Assembly: GCA_020054475.1 (NCBI GenBank)
Contig: JAHWGJ010000001.1
Coordinates: 58,434 to 122,433 of the forward strand
Length of the DNA stretch: 64,000 bases
From: Thermoplasmata archaeon
GTDB lineage: Archaea; Thermoplasmatota; E2; DHVEG-1
Reading direction: 5' to 3'
Shown: piece after piece, positions 1 through 8,281 of the stretch
How the letters are laid out: the number at the start of each line of letters is the position of its first letter
How positions within the stretch are numbered: position 1 is the first letter of the stretch
Made by a program: the position numbers and the translations under genes
The notes under the pieces: generated by a model
What the model was told of the DNA's origin: nothing
Seen by the model: the letters and a program-made list of their open reading frames with translations, nothing else
Databases searched by the model: none

Positions 1-703
1 TTGTAATAATGACAGTTAAAGGGTCAGACCAATCACTTTCATCACCAAGGATGCCTGTTGTAATTATTGACTCATTTCTTGGTCCATCCATGGCTTTAAC
101 CTTAACCTGATAAGTGCCTGGTTCACTCCATTCATATTCAGCCCACATTCGCTTATTGTTTTCATATGGGCCAAGCCATCCAGAGCAGTTTCCATCACCC
201 CAAGAGAAATTGTAATATAATCCATCACCATTGGGATCAGATGTACGTGTGCTATACTCATAAGAATATCGGTTCCTTGCACGTGTTGGGCCAGATGGTT
301 TTTCAGGCTTATTCGGAGGATCATTCATTGACCCTTTTGTTGTAAAAGACCAAATAGGACTACTATTAGAGTTTCCATTATTATCCCATGCATTGATTCT
401 CCAATAATATGTTGTTTCAAAATCAAGCATACCCGGATTATAAGTCATACTACTATGATTATCCTCTAAAAGAGATGGATTGGATTCTAATCCAAAATAA
501 ACATCATAAGTGACTCTATCACCCTGATCAGGATCACCGCCTTCCCAGGTTAAATGAGATGTTACCGGCACATCTATTGCATCATCTGAAGGATCCGGGT
601 TTGATGGTGCATATGGCGGATTATTTAAAAAACTATATGCTGATACAACTCCTGTTAAAAAAAATAAAATACATACACATATTACAAAAATCTTCCTTTT
701 CAT
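1..703 (-). CDS. Secreted protein with Fn3/Ig-like and PKD-like segments; C-terminus runs off the window edge
   Basis: Reverse-strand reading from ATG at 703: MKRKIFVICVCILFFLTGVVSAYSFLNNPPYAPSNPDPSDDAIDVPVTSHLTWEGGDPDQGDRVTYDVYFG...YYWRINAWDNNGNSNSSPIWSFTTKG...; signal peptide; open to position 1. Missing from the ORF track because it is truncated. Confidence 0.85.
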   Translation of the reverse strand, partial: MKRKIFVICVCILFFLTGVVSAYSFLNNPPYAPSNPDPSDDAIDVPVTSHLTWEGGDPDQGDRVTYDVYFGLESNPSLLEDNHSSMTYNPGMLDFETTYYWRINAWDNNGNSNSSPIWSFTTKGSMNDPPNKPEKPSGPTRARNRYSYEYSTRTSDPNGDGLYYNFSWGDGNCSGWLGPYENNKRMWAEYEWSEPGTYQVKVKAMDGPRNESIITTGILGDESDWSDPLTVIIT

Positions 704-841
704 TATTTTTTTACCCCCAATTATTCTTTAATAGTTATAATAGATCATCCGCTTATATTAATCTATTGATTATTCTTTTTTAATCAATAAAAAAAATAAG
801 ATAGAATGATTTTATAACCATCCAAATCTTATTTAATTAAT

Positions 842-1096
842 TTATTTTCCTCCAGGACCATGTCCTGTTCCATCATGTGGGCCTTCTCCTTCACCATCAC
901 AGGTTCCATCGCCAGGTCCAGGTCCGTCACCATCACAATCACAGGTTCCATCGCCAGGTCCAGGTCCGTCACCATCACAATCACAGACTCCATCGCCTGT
1001 TCCATCACCAGGACCATTTCCCTTATGTGCACTGACTAAAACAGATGAAAAGATTAATCCCAAGACCAGGATTCCGATTATTACTATTTTTCTCAT
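842..1096 (-). CDS. Small secreted Gly/Asp/Cys-repeat protein
   Basis: Start moved to the internal ATG (MRKIVIIGILVLGLIFSSVLVSA...) preceded by AGGAGGTGA; signal peptide followed by GPGDGTCDCDGDGPGPGDGT repeats. Confidence 0.75.
   Translation of the reverse strand: MRKIVIIGILVLGLIFSSVLVSAHKGNGPGDGTGDGVCDCDGDGPGPGDGTCDCDGDGPGPGDGTCDGEGEGPHDGTGHGPGGK
900..983. repeat. Two exact tandem copies of a 42-bp unit within the Gly/Asp-rich ORF
   Basis: caggttccatcgccaggtccaggtccgtcaccatcacaatca at 900-941 and 942-983. Confidence 0.95.
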
Positions 1097-1190
1097 TTTC
1101 TTTTTCACCTCCTGATAGCCTATGAGCAACTATCAATTCTTTTTTTCAACTCATTATTCTGAGTTAACAGTTGTTAGTATTTCTGAATAT

Positions 1191-1243
1191 AAATATATTC
1201 TTGGAAATTTTTCGAATTATTGGAAAAAAATCGAATAAAAAAT
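1191..1243 (-). promoter_or_regulatory. Copy A of a duplicated 53-bp upstream element
   Basis: Ungapped match to 1569-1621 with 4 mismatches by direct reading; contains two TTGGAAA-N4-TCGAA blocks and an AT-rich TATA-like end; upstream of the gene starting at 1096. Confidence 0.6.
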
Positions 1244-1316
1244 AGAAAAAAAGGAGAGAAAATTATGAATATATTATCAAAATTTTCATTATAAACTGAT
1301 TATCTCGTCTGTTGAA

Positions 1317-1535
1317 TTACCAACCAGGTCCATCAGGAATCCCATCATGGGAATTAGGTGCAGGTCCTGGTCCTAAATTTGATCCATTTGATTCATCAAA
1401 TCCACTTCTATCAGGTTCTACATCACCAGAATACGGTGTAGATTTTCCAGAGTTTTCATCTGCTATTGAGATTCCAGTTAGTATCACTACTAATACAAGA
1501 AAACTCACCAATATTGTTATTATTTTCCCTTTCAT
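1317..1535 (-). CDS. Small secreted/membrane-anchored protein with Gly/Pro-rich C-terminus
   Basis: MKGKIITILVSFLVLVVILTGISIADENSGK...NLGPGPAPNSHDGIPDGPGW; hydrophobic N-terminus. Confidence 0.65.
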   Translation of the reverse strand: MKGKIITILVSFLVLVVILTGISIADENSGKSTPYSGDVEPDRSGFDESNGSNLGPGPAPNSHDGIPDGPGW

Positions 1536-1568
1536 TATATCACTAACCAATTTAGGAATTATAATTAT

Positions 1569-1621
1569 AAATATATTCTTGGAAATTTTTCGAAAGTTTG
1601 GAAGAAAATCGAATAAAAAAT
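1569..1621 (-). promoter_or_regulatory. Copy B of the duplicated 53-bp upstream element
   Basis: Near-identical to 1191-1243; directly upstream of the gene starting at 1535. Confidence 0.6.
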
Positions 1622-1746
1622 TGATTAAGTATGATTAATTTTAATATTTCTTATTATATATTTTCCATAAGAAATAAAGGGGATAAATCAAGTATTTTAA
1701 TTTGGTTTATCACACATTGTTTTTATGATAGTGGAAAATGTTTATT

Positions 1747-2970
1747 TCATAAATTTGATTTTTTTTCACATGATAATGTACACATCTTACAATTATTAAT
1801 ACATGGTTCAAAATGTATATCTATATCACAGAAACCATATTGCTTTATTAGAAGTAATTTTAATGCATGACAAAGATCATGAGATTCCTGAATGGGCATA
1901 TCCTTATCTACAACTAGATGCATTTTGACCTTGTCTTTTTCTCCAGATTGAATAATACTTACTTTATGGAATGATTTTATTTCTTTTTGTTTTTCCAAAA
2001 TAGTATTGATAACTTTTCTCTTTTCCAGCATATCTTCAGAATTTTTTGAGACTTTTGATGAGGGGTCTAAATGTATAATAGTGGAGTATTTGGTTTGATT
2101 TTTGATTTTTTCTTCTAAATTATCAGCTATTTTATGTGCTTCATCAAGTTGTAGACTACTATCTACTTCCACATGTAACGTTAATATTTTTTTAGCCCCA
2201 TAATCATGAAGAGATATATCATGTATTCCTTTGATATTATCAGTTTTTTCTGCTATTTCTTCAATTTTTTTAATAATTTTTTCATCAGGCGCTTTTCCAA
2301 TTAAAAAATTTGATGATGTTTTGAGTAGCCTTATACCAACATATATGATTATTATTGAGACACTTAACCCAAATATTGGATCAAGAATTGGAAAACCAAA
2401 TCGAGATCCTAAAATCCCTATTGAAACCCCAATTGATGATATCGCATCGCTGCGATGATGCCATGCATCAGCCTTTAGAACATCACTATCTATTTTTTTT
2501 GCAAGGGCATTTGAATATCTTGCCATGACTTCTTTTACAATGGCAGAAATTATAACTATTATGCTGATTAAAATGGCAAATTCTCCATGAATTAATGTTT
2601 CTCCAGTAATTATTCGTTCAATTGATTGTTGAATAAAACCTAACCCCACTATAATCAATAATATTGCAATTATCAGGGTTGAAATATATTCTGCCCTCCC
2701 ATGGCCATGCGGGTGTTCTTTATCAGGTTTTTTAGCTGCAATTCTAAATCCAAATATAACAACGCCAGAGGTGGCAGTATCTGATAGTGAATGAACCCCA
2801 TCAGCTATTAGTGCAATGCTATTGATATAAAGGCCAAGAATTAGCTTTAATAAAAAAAGTAATGTATTCCCAATTATGCTTACCGTTGCCTCTAGATATC
2901 CATATTTTGCTCTTATCTTGGGATCATCAGTTTCCCCATAATCAGGTATAAATTTAAAGGATTTCGACAT
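1747..2970 (-). CDS. Cation diffusion facilitator (CDF) family transporter with extended cytoplasmic tail
   Basis: YGYLEATVSIIGNTLLFLLKLILGLYINSIALIADGVHSLSDTATS, HPHGHGRAEYIS and DAWHHRSDAISS motifs; Cys-rich C-terminus CINNCKMCTLSC. Confidence 0.93.
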   Translation of the reverse strand: MSKSFKFIPDYGETDDPKIRAKYGYLEATVSIIGNTLLFLLKLILGLYINSIALIADGVHSLSDTATSGVVIFGFRIAAKKPDKEHPHGHGRAEYISTLIIAILLIIVGLGFIQQSIERIITGETLIHGEFAILISIIVIISAIVKEVMARYSNALAKKIDSDVLKADAWHHRSDAISSIGVSIGILGSRFGFPILDPIFGLSVSIIIIYVGIRLLKTSSNFLIGKAPDEKIIKKIEEIAEKTDNIKGIHDISLHDYGAKKILTLHVEVDSSLQLDEAHKIADNLEEKIKNQTKYSTIIHLDPSSKVSKNSEDMLEKRKVINTILEKQKEIKSFHKVSIIQSGEKDKVKMHLVVDKDMPIQESHDLCHALKLLLIKQYGFCDIDIHFEPCINNCKMCTLSCEKKSNL

Positions 2971-3057
2971 CTATAACTATGATTTGTTATTTAGATAAAG
3001 GTTTTTTGTTTTAAATGAGTATTAATTTCAGAAATAATCCAAATAAATAACAATATT

Positions 3058-3255
3058 TTATCCCTTTTTTTCTTTTAAACAGTTGATAAAAAAACCAAAA
3101 GCAACAATCGCAAATAATATGGTAGAAAACGAGTAAATACCAACACCAATCATATCATCAGGAAGCCTGCCATAATAACGGATTGTTCCATATAGCTAAA
3201 GAATAGTGCCAAGAGACATTAGTATTGCACCAATCAACCAACCTGACTTCTTCAT
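3058..3255 (-). pseudogene. Two-TM small membrane protein ORF interrupted by one in-frame TAG
   Basis: MKKSGWLIGAILMSLGTIL*LYGTIRYYGRLPDDMIGVGIYSFSTILFAIVAFGFFINCLKEKKG*; TAG is codon 20 (3196-3198 on the plus strand). Confidence 0.55.
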
Positions 3256-3435
3256 AGATTTAAATAGAATCTTTTTGTTTATTAAATTTATTTTTTTAAA
3301 ATTCAAACATTTCTAAAAAAAATCTTACCTTATACTCTCAAATTTTTCTTTAGAACAATTTATTTGACAGATATTTAATAAGTGTTTATAAAGAATTAAT
3401 AGTTTTAATATATTTTTTTAAGAAGGATAAAATGA

Positions 3436-3594
3436 ATGATACATATTAAATGCAAGAAATGCGGTTGGCGTTCACCATTCTCTTCAAAAATAGATGGTTA
3501 TACTGTTAAAAGCCAATTAAAGAAAGATGGTTTAATATGTCCAGATTGCGGTGAGATATTAATCAAAAGAAAAGGAAAAATAAAAGAGAAATAG
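3436..3594 (+). CDS. Small zinc-ribbon protein (52 aa)
   Basis: MIHIKCKKCGWRSPFSSKIDGYTVKSQLKKDGLICPDCGEILIKRKGKIKEK; CxxC...CxxC. Confidence 0.7.
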   Translation: MIHIKCKKCGWRSPFSSKIDGYTVKSQLKKDGLICPDCGEILIKRKGKIKEK

Positions 3595-3649
3595 TGTTAT
3601 AAATCAATAACTGTTTTATTAGTCAAAATAATCTTGGTGATAAAAAAAA

Positions 3650-3850
3650 ATGAAAATTGAACTTGATGAAAAAACAATTGATAATATTGTAGATTATGCA
3701 ATCAAAAACCCTTCAAAAGTTAGGAAATTAATCAAATTATTGGGGGAGGAGACATTATCTGTTTTAAAAGAAAGAAAGATGATTGATGAAGGTGCAAAAC
3801 TATACAGGGAGATAACTAGAGCGATTAATGAAACGTATAAGAAAAAATAA
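3650..3850 (+). CDS. Small charged helical hypothetical protein
   Basis: 66 aa ORF track entry; MKIELDEKTIDNIVDYAIKNPSKVRKLIKLLGEE; no family assigned. Confidence 0.5.
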   Translation: MKIELDEKTIDNIVDYAIKNPSKVRKLIKLLGEETLSVLKERKMIDEGAKLYREITRAINETYKKK

Positions 3851-4121
3851 TGTAAGAATATTAAAAAAAAACCTGCATGAAAAATAGAACTTTCTGCATA
3901 TGCATAAAAATTTCTGCAAGGTTTTTGTAAAGCTAAAAATATTTTTAATCGTGTAATTATTATTTAATGCATTAATCAAAAATTTAATATTTCTTTCTGA
4001 TTATGATGTTTTGAAGCATCATAAGAGATAAAAAAGTTGAAGGCAGAAGATTTTTAGAGATGATTATTATTTTTCCTTCTTCCCAGATACTTTTTATTAG
4101 AGAATAGATTTAATTATTGTT

Positions 4122-4355
4122 TTAGAATCTAAATCCTGTTAATGTTTTGGTGTCTATTACGCCTTCCACCGATCTAATCTTATTGGTTACTATTTTACCA
4201 AGTTTTTCAAAGTTTGCTACCTCAATTTTAGCTATTAGATCATATTCACCAAAAAGAGGTTCTAACTCAATTATTTGTGACATTTTTGATAATCTATTAT
4301 ATACTTCATGTTCCCGTGCAGGTGCAGCTTTTATTAATATGAAACCAATAGACAT
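4122..4355 (-). CDS. Stand-alone Lrp/AsnC ligand-binding (RAM) domain protein
   Basis: MSIGFILIKAAPAREHEVYNRLSKMSQIIELEPLFGEYDLIAKIEVANFEKLGKIVTNKIRSVEGVIDTKTLTG; typical of the family. Confidence 0.85.
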   Translation of the reverse strand: MSIGFILIKAAPAREHEVYNRLSKMSQIIELEPLFGEYDLIAKIEVANFEKLGKIVTNKIRSVEGVIDTKTLTGFRF

Positions 4356-4393
4356 CTAATATCTTATTCCTATGCTATTTTAAAATTTTAATT

Positions 4394-4924
4394 TTAAGAA
4401 AAGTTCCCTTTCGATAAATCATCTTTATTGTTTTTTAACTTAATTTCTTCAAAATTACCATTTTGAATATTTTTTCTAACATTACCATAATGAAAATATT
4501 TCCCATTCATGACAATATAAACTCCATGTGGTAAACTTTGAACAAAAGCCAAAGCACTCCCTAAATTAAACATCCCATCAGAACTACCAAATGCATAAGG
4601 TATTATAGCACCTGTAAGAACAATTGTTTTATTCTTAATATTTTCTCCTAAGATTTTAGCAGTATTAACCATCTTATCAGTACCATGCGTAATTAGAATT
4701 TTCTCTTCTTTAGAGTCCCGACATTCTTTTAATATAATATCAACATCGGAATAATTCATATTTAAACTATCACACATCATCAATGTTAGTATTTTAAGTT
4801 CAAGTCTTGATCTCCCTAATTTTAACGTCTCAGGTATATGAGTTTTGTTAAAAAATAATTCACCAGTAAGTTCGTTATATTCTTTATCAAATGTTCCACC
4901 AGTTATTATTATTTTAATTGACAT
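4394..4924 (-). CDS. Asparaginase N-domain-like protein (short form), paralog of 19349-19837
   Basis: ITGGTFDKEYNELTGELFF and ILITHGTDKMVNTA motifs; KTIVLTGAIIPYAFGSSDGMFNLG; no C-terminal domain. Confidence 0.75.
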   Translation of the reverse strand: MSIKIIITGGTFDKEYNELTGELFFNKTHIPETLKLGRSRLELKILTLMMCDSLNMNYSDVDIILKECRDSKEEKILITHGTDKMVNTAKILGENIKNKTIVLTGAIIPYAFGSSDGMFNLGSALAFVQSLPHGVYIVMNGKYFHYGNVRKNIQNGNFEEIKLKNNKDDLSKGNFS

Positions 4925-4928
4925 AATA

Positions 4929-5081
4929 TTATACAGATTTTACAACTTGTTTCCAGAATATATAGTCCATTGAAGCTATTTGTCTAGGTGTATATTCTTT
5001 CCCATGAATTATCAAGAAGACTTCATCAGCTTTTCCTGCTTTTTCGAATTTTTTTAACCATTTTTCTGGTGTTATTTCCAT
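4929..5081 (-). CDS. 50 aa hypothetical protein, immediately upstream of the asparaginase-like gene
   Basis: MEITPEKWLKKFEKAGKADEVFLIIHGKEYTPRQIASMDYIFWKQVVKSV; upstream GAGGTGA; stop ends 4 nt before the next start. Confidence 0.65.
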   Translation of the reverse strand: MEITPEKWLKKFEKAGKADEVFLIIHGKEYTPRQIASMDYIFWKQVVKSV

Positions 5082-5353
5082 TAAGTTTCACCTCTAGATT
5101 TTTTAATATTGGTATTATTCCATACAAAACGGAATATTAAAAACTGTTAGCGAGTTAATACTTATTAAAATTACCACTATGTACGATATAAATAGCAATA
5201 TACGGACATTATGCTAATAAAATTTAATAATTAACAATTAATGTATAATTAAAGAAAATATTAGAAGTATTAATGCAAAAATAACGACAAAGAAAGGATT
5301 AATAATAAAAAATACATACTTTCATCAGAAATTAAGTTGGAGAATAACGTTAT

Positions 5354-5815
5354 ATGAAAAATAAAAATTTAGATGAAATAGATATAAAAATATTAAGAAC
5401 ACTACAAAAAAATGTAAGGACTCCTTTTAAAGAAATTGCAAATCAATGTAATATTTCTATGGATACAATAAAAAGTAGATACAACAAAATGATGAAAAAT
5501 GAAGTAATTCGAGGTAGTACAATTGTAGTAGATCCAAAAAAAATGGGTCAAGGAAACTTAGTAATAATAGGGATTAAAATTGTACAACAATTCTCTGATT
5601 TGGTTATGAATATCATTAAAAAAATGAAAGGATTATGTGTTGTTACAAAATCAATTGGACAGTATGACATCGAAGCAATATTTTTATTAGAAGATATTGA
5701 ACAAATTGGAATAATAAAAGATAAAATTGAAGATTTTCCTCAAGTAAAAAGCGCTGATGTCGGTATTTTTGTAGATAAACCTTTGTTATGTCCAAAAAAC
5801 TTTGAATTTGAATAG
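5354..5815 (+). CDS. Lrp/AsnC family transcriptional regulator
   Basis: LDEIDIKILRTLQKNVRTPFKEIANQCNISMDTIKSRYNKM plus RAM domain. Confidence 0.9.
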   Translation: MKNKNLDEIDIKILRTLQKNVRTPFKEIANQCNISMDTIKSRYNKMMKNEVIRGSTIVVDPKKMGQGNLVIIGIKIVQQFSDLVMNIIKKMKGLCVVTKSIGQYDIEAIFLLEDIEQIGIIKDKIEDFPQVKSADVGIFVDKPLLCPKNFEFE

Positions 5816-6274
5816 ATGATAAATATGAATTTAGATAAAATTGATACTACAATATTAGAAATTTTAGAAAAAGATGCTAGGACATCATTCAGAGAAATTG
5901 CAAGAAAGCTAGATGTGTCTCCTGATACAATAAGTAAGAGGTTTCAAAAGCTAAAAGAATTAGGTATTATAGTTGATTCAACTGTCATAATTAATCCTAA
6001 AAAAATTGGTTATTCGTTCATTTCTCGTTTTGGAGTTGATGTTAAACCAGCCTATTCATCACAAGTTCTTGAAGAAATAATTAAAATTCCAAGTGTAATT
6101 GTCGCTTCAAAATTAGTAGGAAAATATGACTTAATTTCTATTATCGTAGTAAAAAATTTTCAGCATCTATGTGAACTAAGAGAAATCATCTTAGAAATGC
6201 CATATGTTGAGAAAGTAGAGGCAAGTATGTGGATTAATACTATGGAATTATGCCCATGCTATTTTCTAATCTGA
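5816..6274 (+). CDS. Lrp/AsnC family transcriptional regulator (tandem with previous)
   Basis: LDKIDTTILEILEKDARTSFREIARKLDVSPDTISKRFQKLKELGII plus RAM domain; immediately adjacent to the upstream Lrp gene. Confidence 0.9.
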   Translation: MINMNLDKIDTTILEILEKDARTSFREIARKLDVSPDTISKRFQKLKELGIIVDSTVIINPKKIGYSFISRFGVDVKPAYSSQVLEEIIKIPSVIVASKLVGKYDLISIIVVKNFQHLCELREIILEMPYVEKVEASMWINTMELCPCYFLI

Positions 6275-6366
6275 ATGATAAAATATATGAGAAAATAATA
6301 GGAAAATATTAGCTAATAAATATGTATTAAAAACACCCGGAATTTGATGTCCCTCAAGATTAAGAA

Positions 6367-6520
6367 ATGAAAATATGGCGTTATTTGGATTTTACAAAAT
6401 TTTTATCTTATCTAGATAAAAAGGCTTTATTTTTTACCAGAGCTGATAAATTAGATGATATATTCGAAGGTAAGTTTACTGATGCATGTTTGGATGATTT
6501 CTATAATCCGCCCATTTTTT
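6367..6520 (+). pseudogene. Truncated N-terminal fragment of a DUF2971-like gene
   Basis: MKIWRYLDFTKFLSYLDKKALFFTRADKLDDIFEGKFTDACLDDFYNPP; resembles a DUF2971 N-terminus and then loses it at the junction with the next module. Confidence 0.5.
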
Positions 6521-6525
6521 ATCCG

Positions 6526-6768
6526 TTATCCCTCGTAATCTGGATGGATTTTTTCTTTGAATTCATGTCTCATTATTTCTGAAAAAACAATAGCATTGCA
6601 CAATTCACAATCACCTGTTAGGTATCTATCTGCAACTGCCATTATTTCTTTTTGTGATAATCCTCTATTCATTGCATTTTGTATACAAGTTGTAATTTGT
6701 TTTCTTGCCCTTTGAAAGTTTTTTACACATTTTCCAAATTCTATTTGTAATTCATTCATATTTATCAA
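6526..6768 (-). CDS. CMD-like small protein (80 aa), paralog of 18375-18617
   Basis: 73 of 80 residues identical to the 18375-18617 product by direct reading; helical NRGLSQKEIMAVADRYLTGDCELCNAIVFSEIM. Confidence 0.65.
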   Translation of the reverse strand: MINMNELQIEFGKCVKNFQRARKQITTCIQNAMNRGLSQKEIMAVADRYLTGDCELCNAIVFSEIMRHEFKEKIHPDYEG

Positions 6769-6823
6769 TGGATGATATGTTTTTTAAACTATTATAAAAT
6801 GTCTACGAATTGCACATCTTATA

Positions 6824-6839
6824 TCATCACTCTTCATCA
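6824..6839 (+). promoter_or_regulatory. Candidate operator: TCATCA-N4-TCATCA, 10-bp period
   Basis: Same arrangement as 12061-12076 and 18673-18688. Confidence 0.5.
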
Positions 6840-6882
6840 TTTATTCGAATATTTAAAAAAGTATTTTTTTTTACTATTGGAA

Positions 6883-6947
6883 ATGATGGAGGAATTAGGT
6901 TTTTCTTTAAACAATGAATCTTAAAAAATATTGATTTAAGAGTTTCT
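6883..6947 (+). pseudogene. Decayed 5' remnant of an RHH-type gene (paralog of 18732-19262)
   Basis: ATG ATG GAG GAA TTA GGT TTT TCT TTA AAC AAT GAA TCT TAA (MMEELGFSLNNES*) versus MIERLSISLNNESSKII; TCA to TAA. Confidence 0.7.
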
Positions 6948-7035
6948 AAATAATCATCGCAACGTTTGTGACATTATTACTTGCTGATAATGATGCTAAA
7001 AGTCTATTGTTATTTCTCTTAGCTCTAGGTTGTGG

Positions 7036-7218
7036 TTATTTATTTACTTTCCGAATTTGAATATTTCCATCATCAAAAACTATCCAACGTATCTTATCAC
7101 CATTTTTTAAATCAAGAATTTCAACTACTTCAGAAGGGACAGTCACTCTTCTTCTCGATCCAATAATTGTCATCGCTGTATCTTTAATACATCTGACATC
7201 ATCTAATTCGATTTTCAT
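7036..7218 (-). CDS. AbrB/SpoVT-AbrB-type DNA-binding protein
   Basis: DTAMTIIGSRRRVTVPSEVVEILDLKNGDKIRWIVFDDGNIQIRK. Confidence 0.85.
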   Translation of the reverse strand: MKIELDDVRCIKDTAMTIIGSRRRVTVPSEVVEILDLKNGDKIRWIVFDDGNIQIRKVNK

Positions 7219-7495
7219 AAAAACACATTAAACATAATTATTAAACATGTATATATTATTTGTTTTATTAACAATATATTTTGTAATTATACAAATAGTT
7301 GGGTAATTTTTATATTGTATAAAATTATCCCTTATATTTCCCTCTTAATTCTATACCCTATAGCGTATACAGTTATAGCTACAATATTTTCTATTTTTAT
7401 TTCCAATATATATTATAATTAATGCCAAACAGTAACTCATTTCCAAAAGATATAATTCCAATTGGAACAATAGTATAATCTAGTCATAAAATATT

Positions 7496-8281
7496 TTAAC
7501 TAATATCCCCCTCCACATATGCTTTTGTTTCAGAATTTCTAGGATTATTAAATAATTCATCTGCTGAACCCTGTTCAACAACTTTACCAAAATAAAGAAA
7601 AATCACATAATCAGCAAGTCTTTTAGCTTGACGTAAAGTATGCGTCACAAGAATTACTGTGAAATTATTCTTTAATTTATCAAGAAGCCTTTCAATCTGC
7701 TGAGCAGCAATAGGATCCAAAGCAGATGTCGGTTCATCGCACAAAAAAATCTCAGGTTCAACTGATAAAGCTCTAGCAAGACATAGACGTTGCTGCTGCC
7801 CCAGAGATAGACCCGAAGCAGGATCATGAAGCCTATCCTTTACCTCTTTCCAAATTCCAGCTTCATCCAAACAATGTTTTACCCTCTCATATAATTCCTC
7901 AGATTTTATATGATTATGAATTTTTAACCCATAAGCAACATTATCATAAATCGACATAGGTAAAGGATATGGTTTTTGTGAAAGAAGCCCCATATTTTTC
8001 CTAATATCCGATACATCTTTTTTAGAAGAAAAAATATTTTCTCCATCAACAATTACTTCCCCGGAAATTTTAACATTATCTCTAATTTCTAACAACCTGT
8101 TAAAAGTTTTTAATAAAGTAGTTTTACCACAACCAGAAGGACCAATAATAGCCGTGAGTTTTTTCGCAGGGATTCTAACGTTTATATCTCTTAATACATG
8201 ATTTTTATGATAATATACATTAAGATTACTTGTTTCAATCTTCACAGATTCATTAAACATATTTATTCTCCTTTTAAACAA
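7496..8281 (-). CDS. pstB: Phosphate ABC transporter ATP-binding protein PstB
   Basis: GPSGCGKTTLLKTFNRLLEI, LSLGQQQRLCLARALSVEPEIFLCDEPTSALDP. Confidence 0.95.
   Translation of the reverse strand: MFKRRINMFNESVKIETSNLNVYYHKNHVLRDINVRIPAKKLTAIIGPSGCGKTTLLKTFNRLLEIRDNVKISGEVIVDGENIFSSKKDVSDIRKNMGLLSQKPYPLPMSIYDNVAYGLKIHNHIKSEELYERVKHCLDEAGIWKEVKDRLHDPASGLSLGQQQRLCLARALSVEPEIFLCDEPTSALDPIAAQQIERLLDKLKNNFTVILVTHTLRQAKRLADYVIFLYFGKVVEQGSADELFNNPRNSETKAYVEGDIS

Noticed and set aside
829-1032. Overlapping ORF (MHIREMVLVMEQAMESVIVMVTD...)
   Set aside because: Out-of-frame shadow of the Gly/Asp repeat gene; repetitive because the DNA repeats
3058-3255. Pyrrolysine readthrough as explanation for the in-frame TAG
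   Set aside because: No pyl genes visible and no methylamine methyltransferase context; retained only as a possibility to exclude
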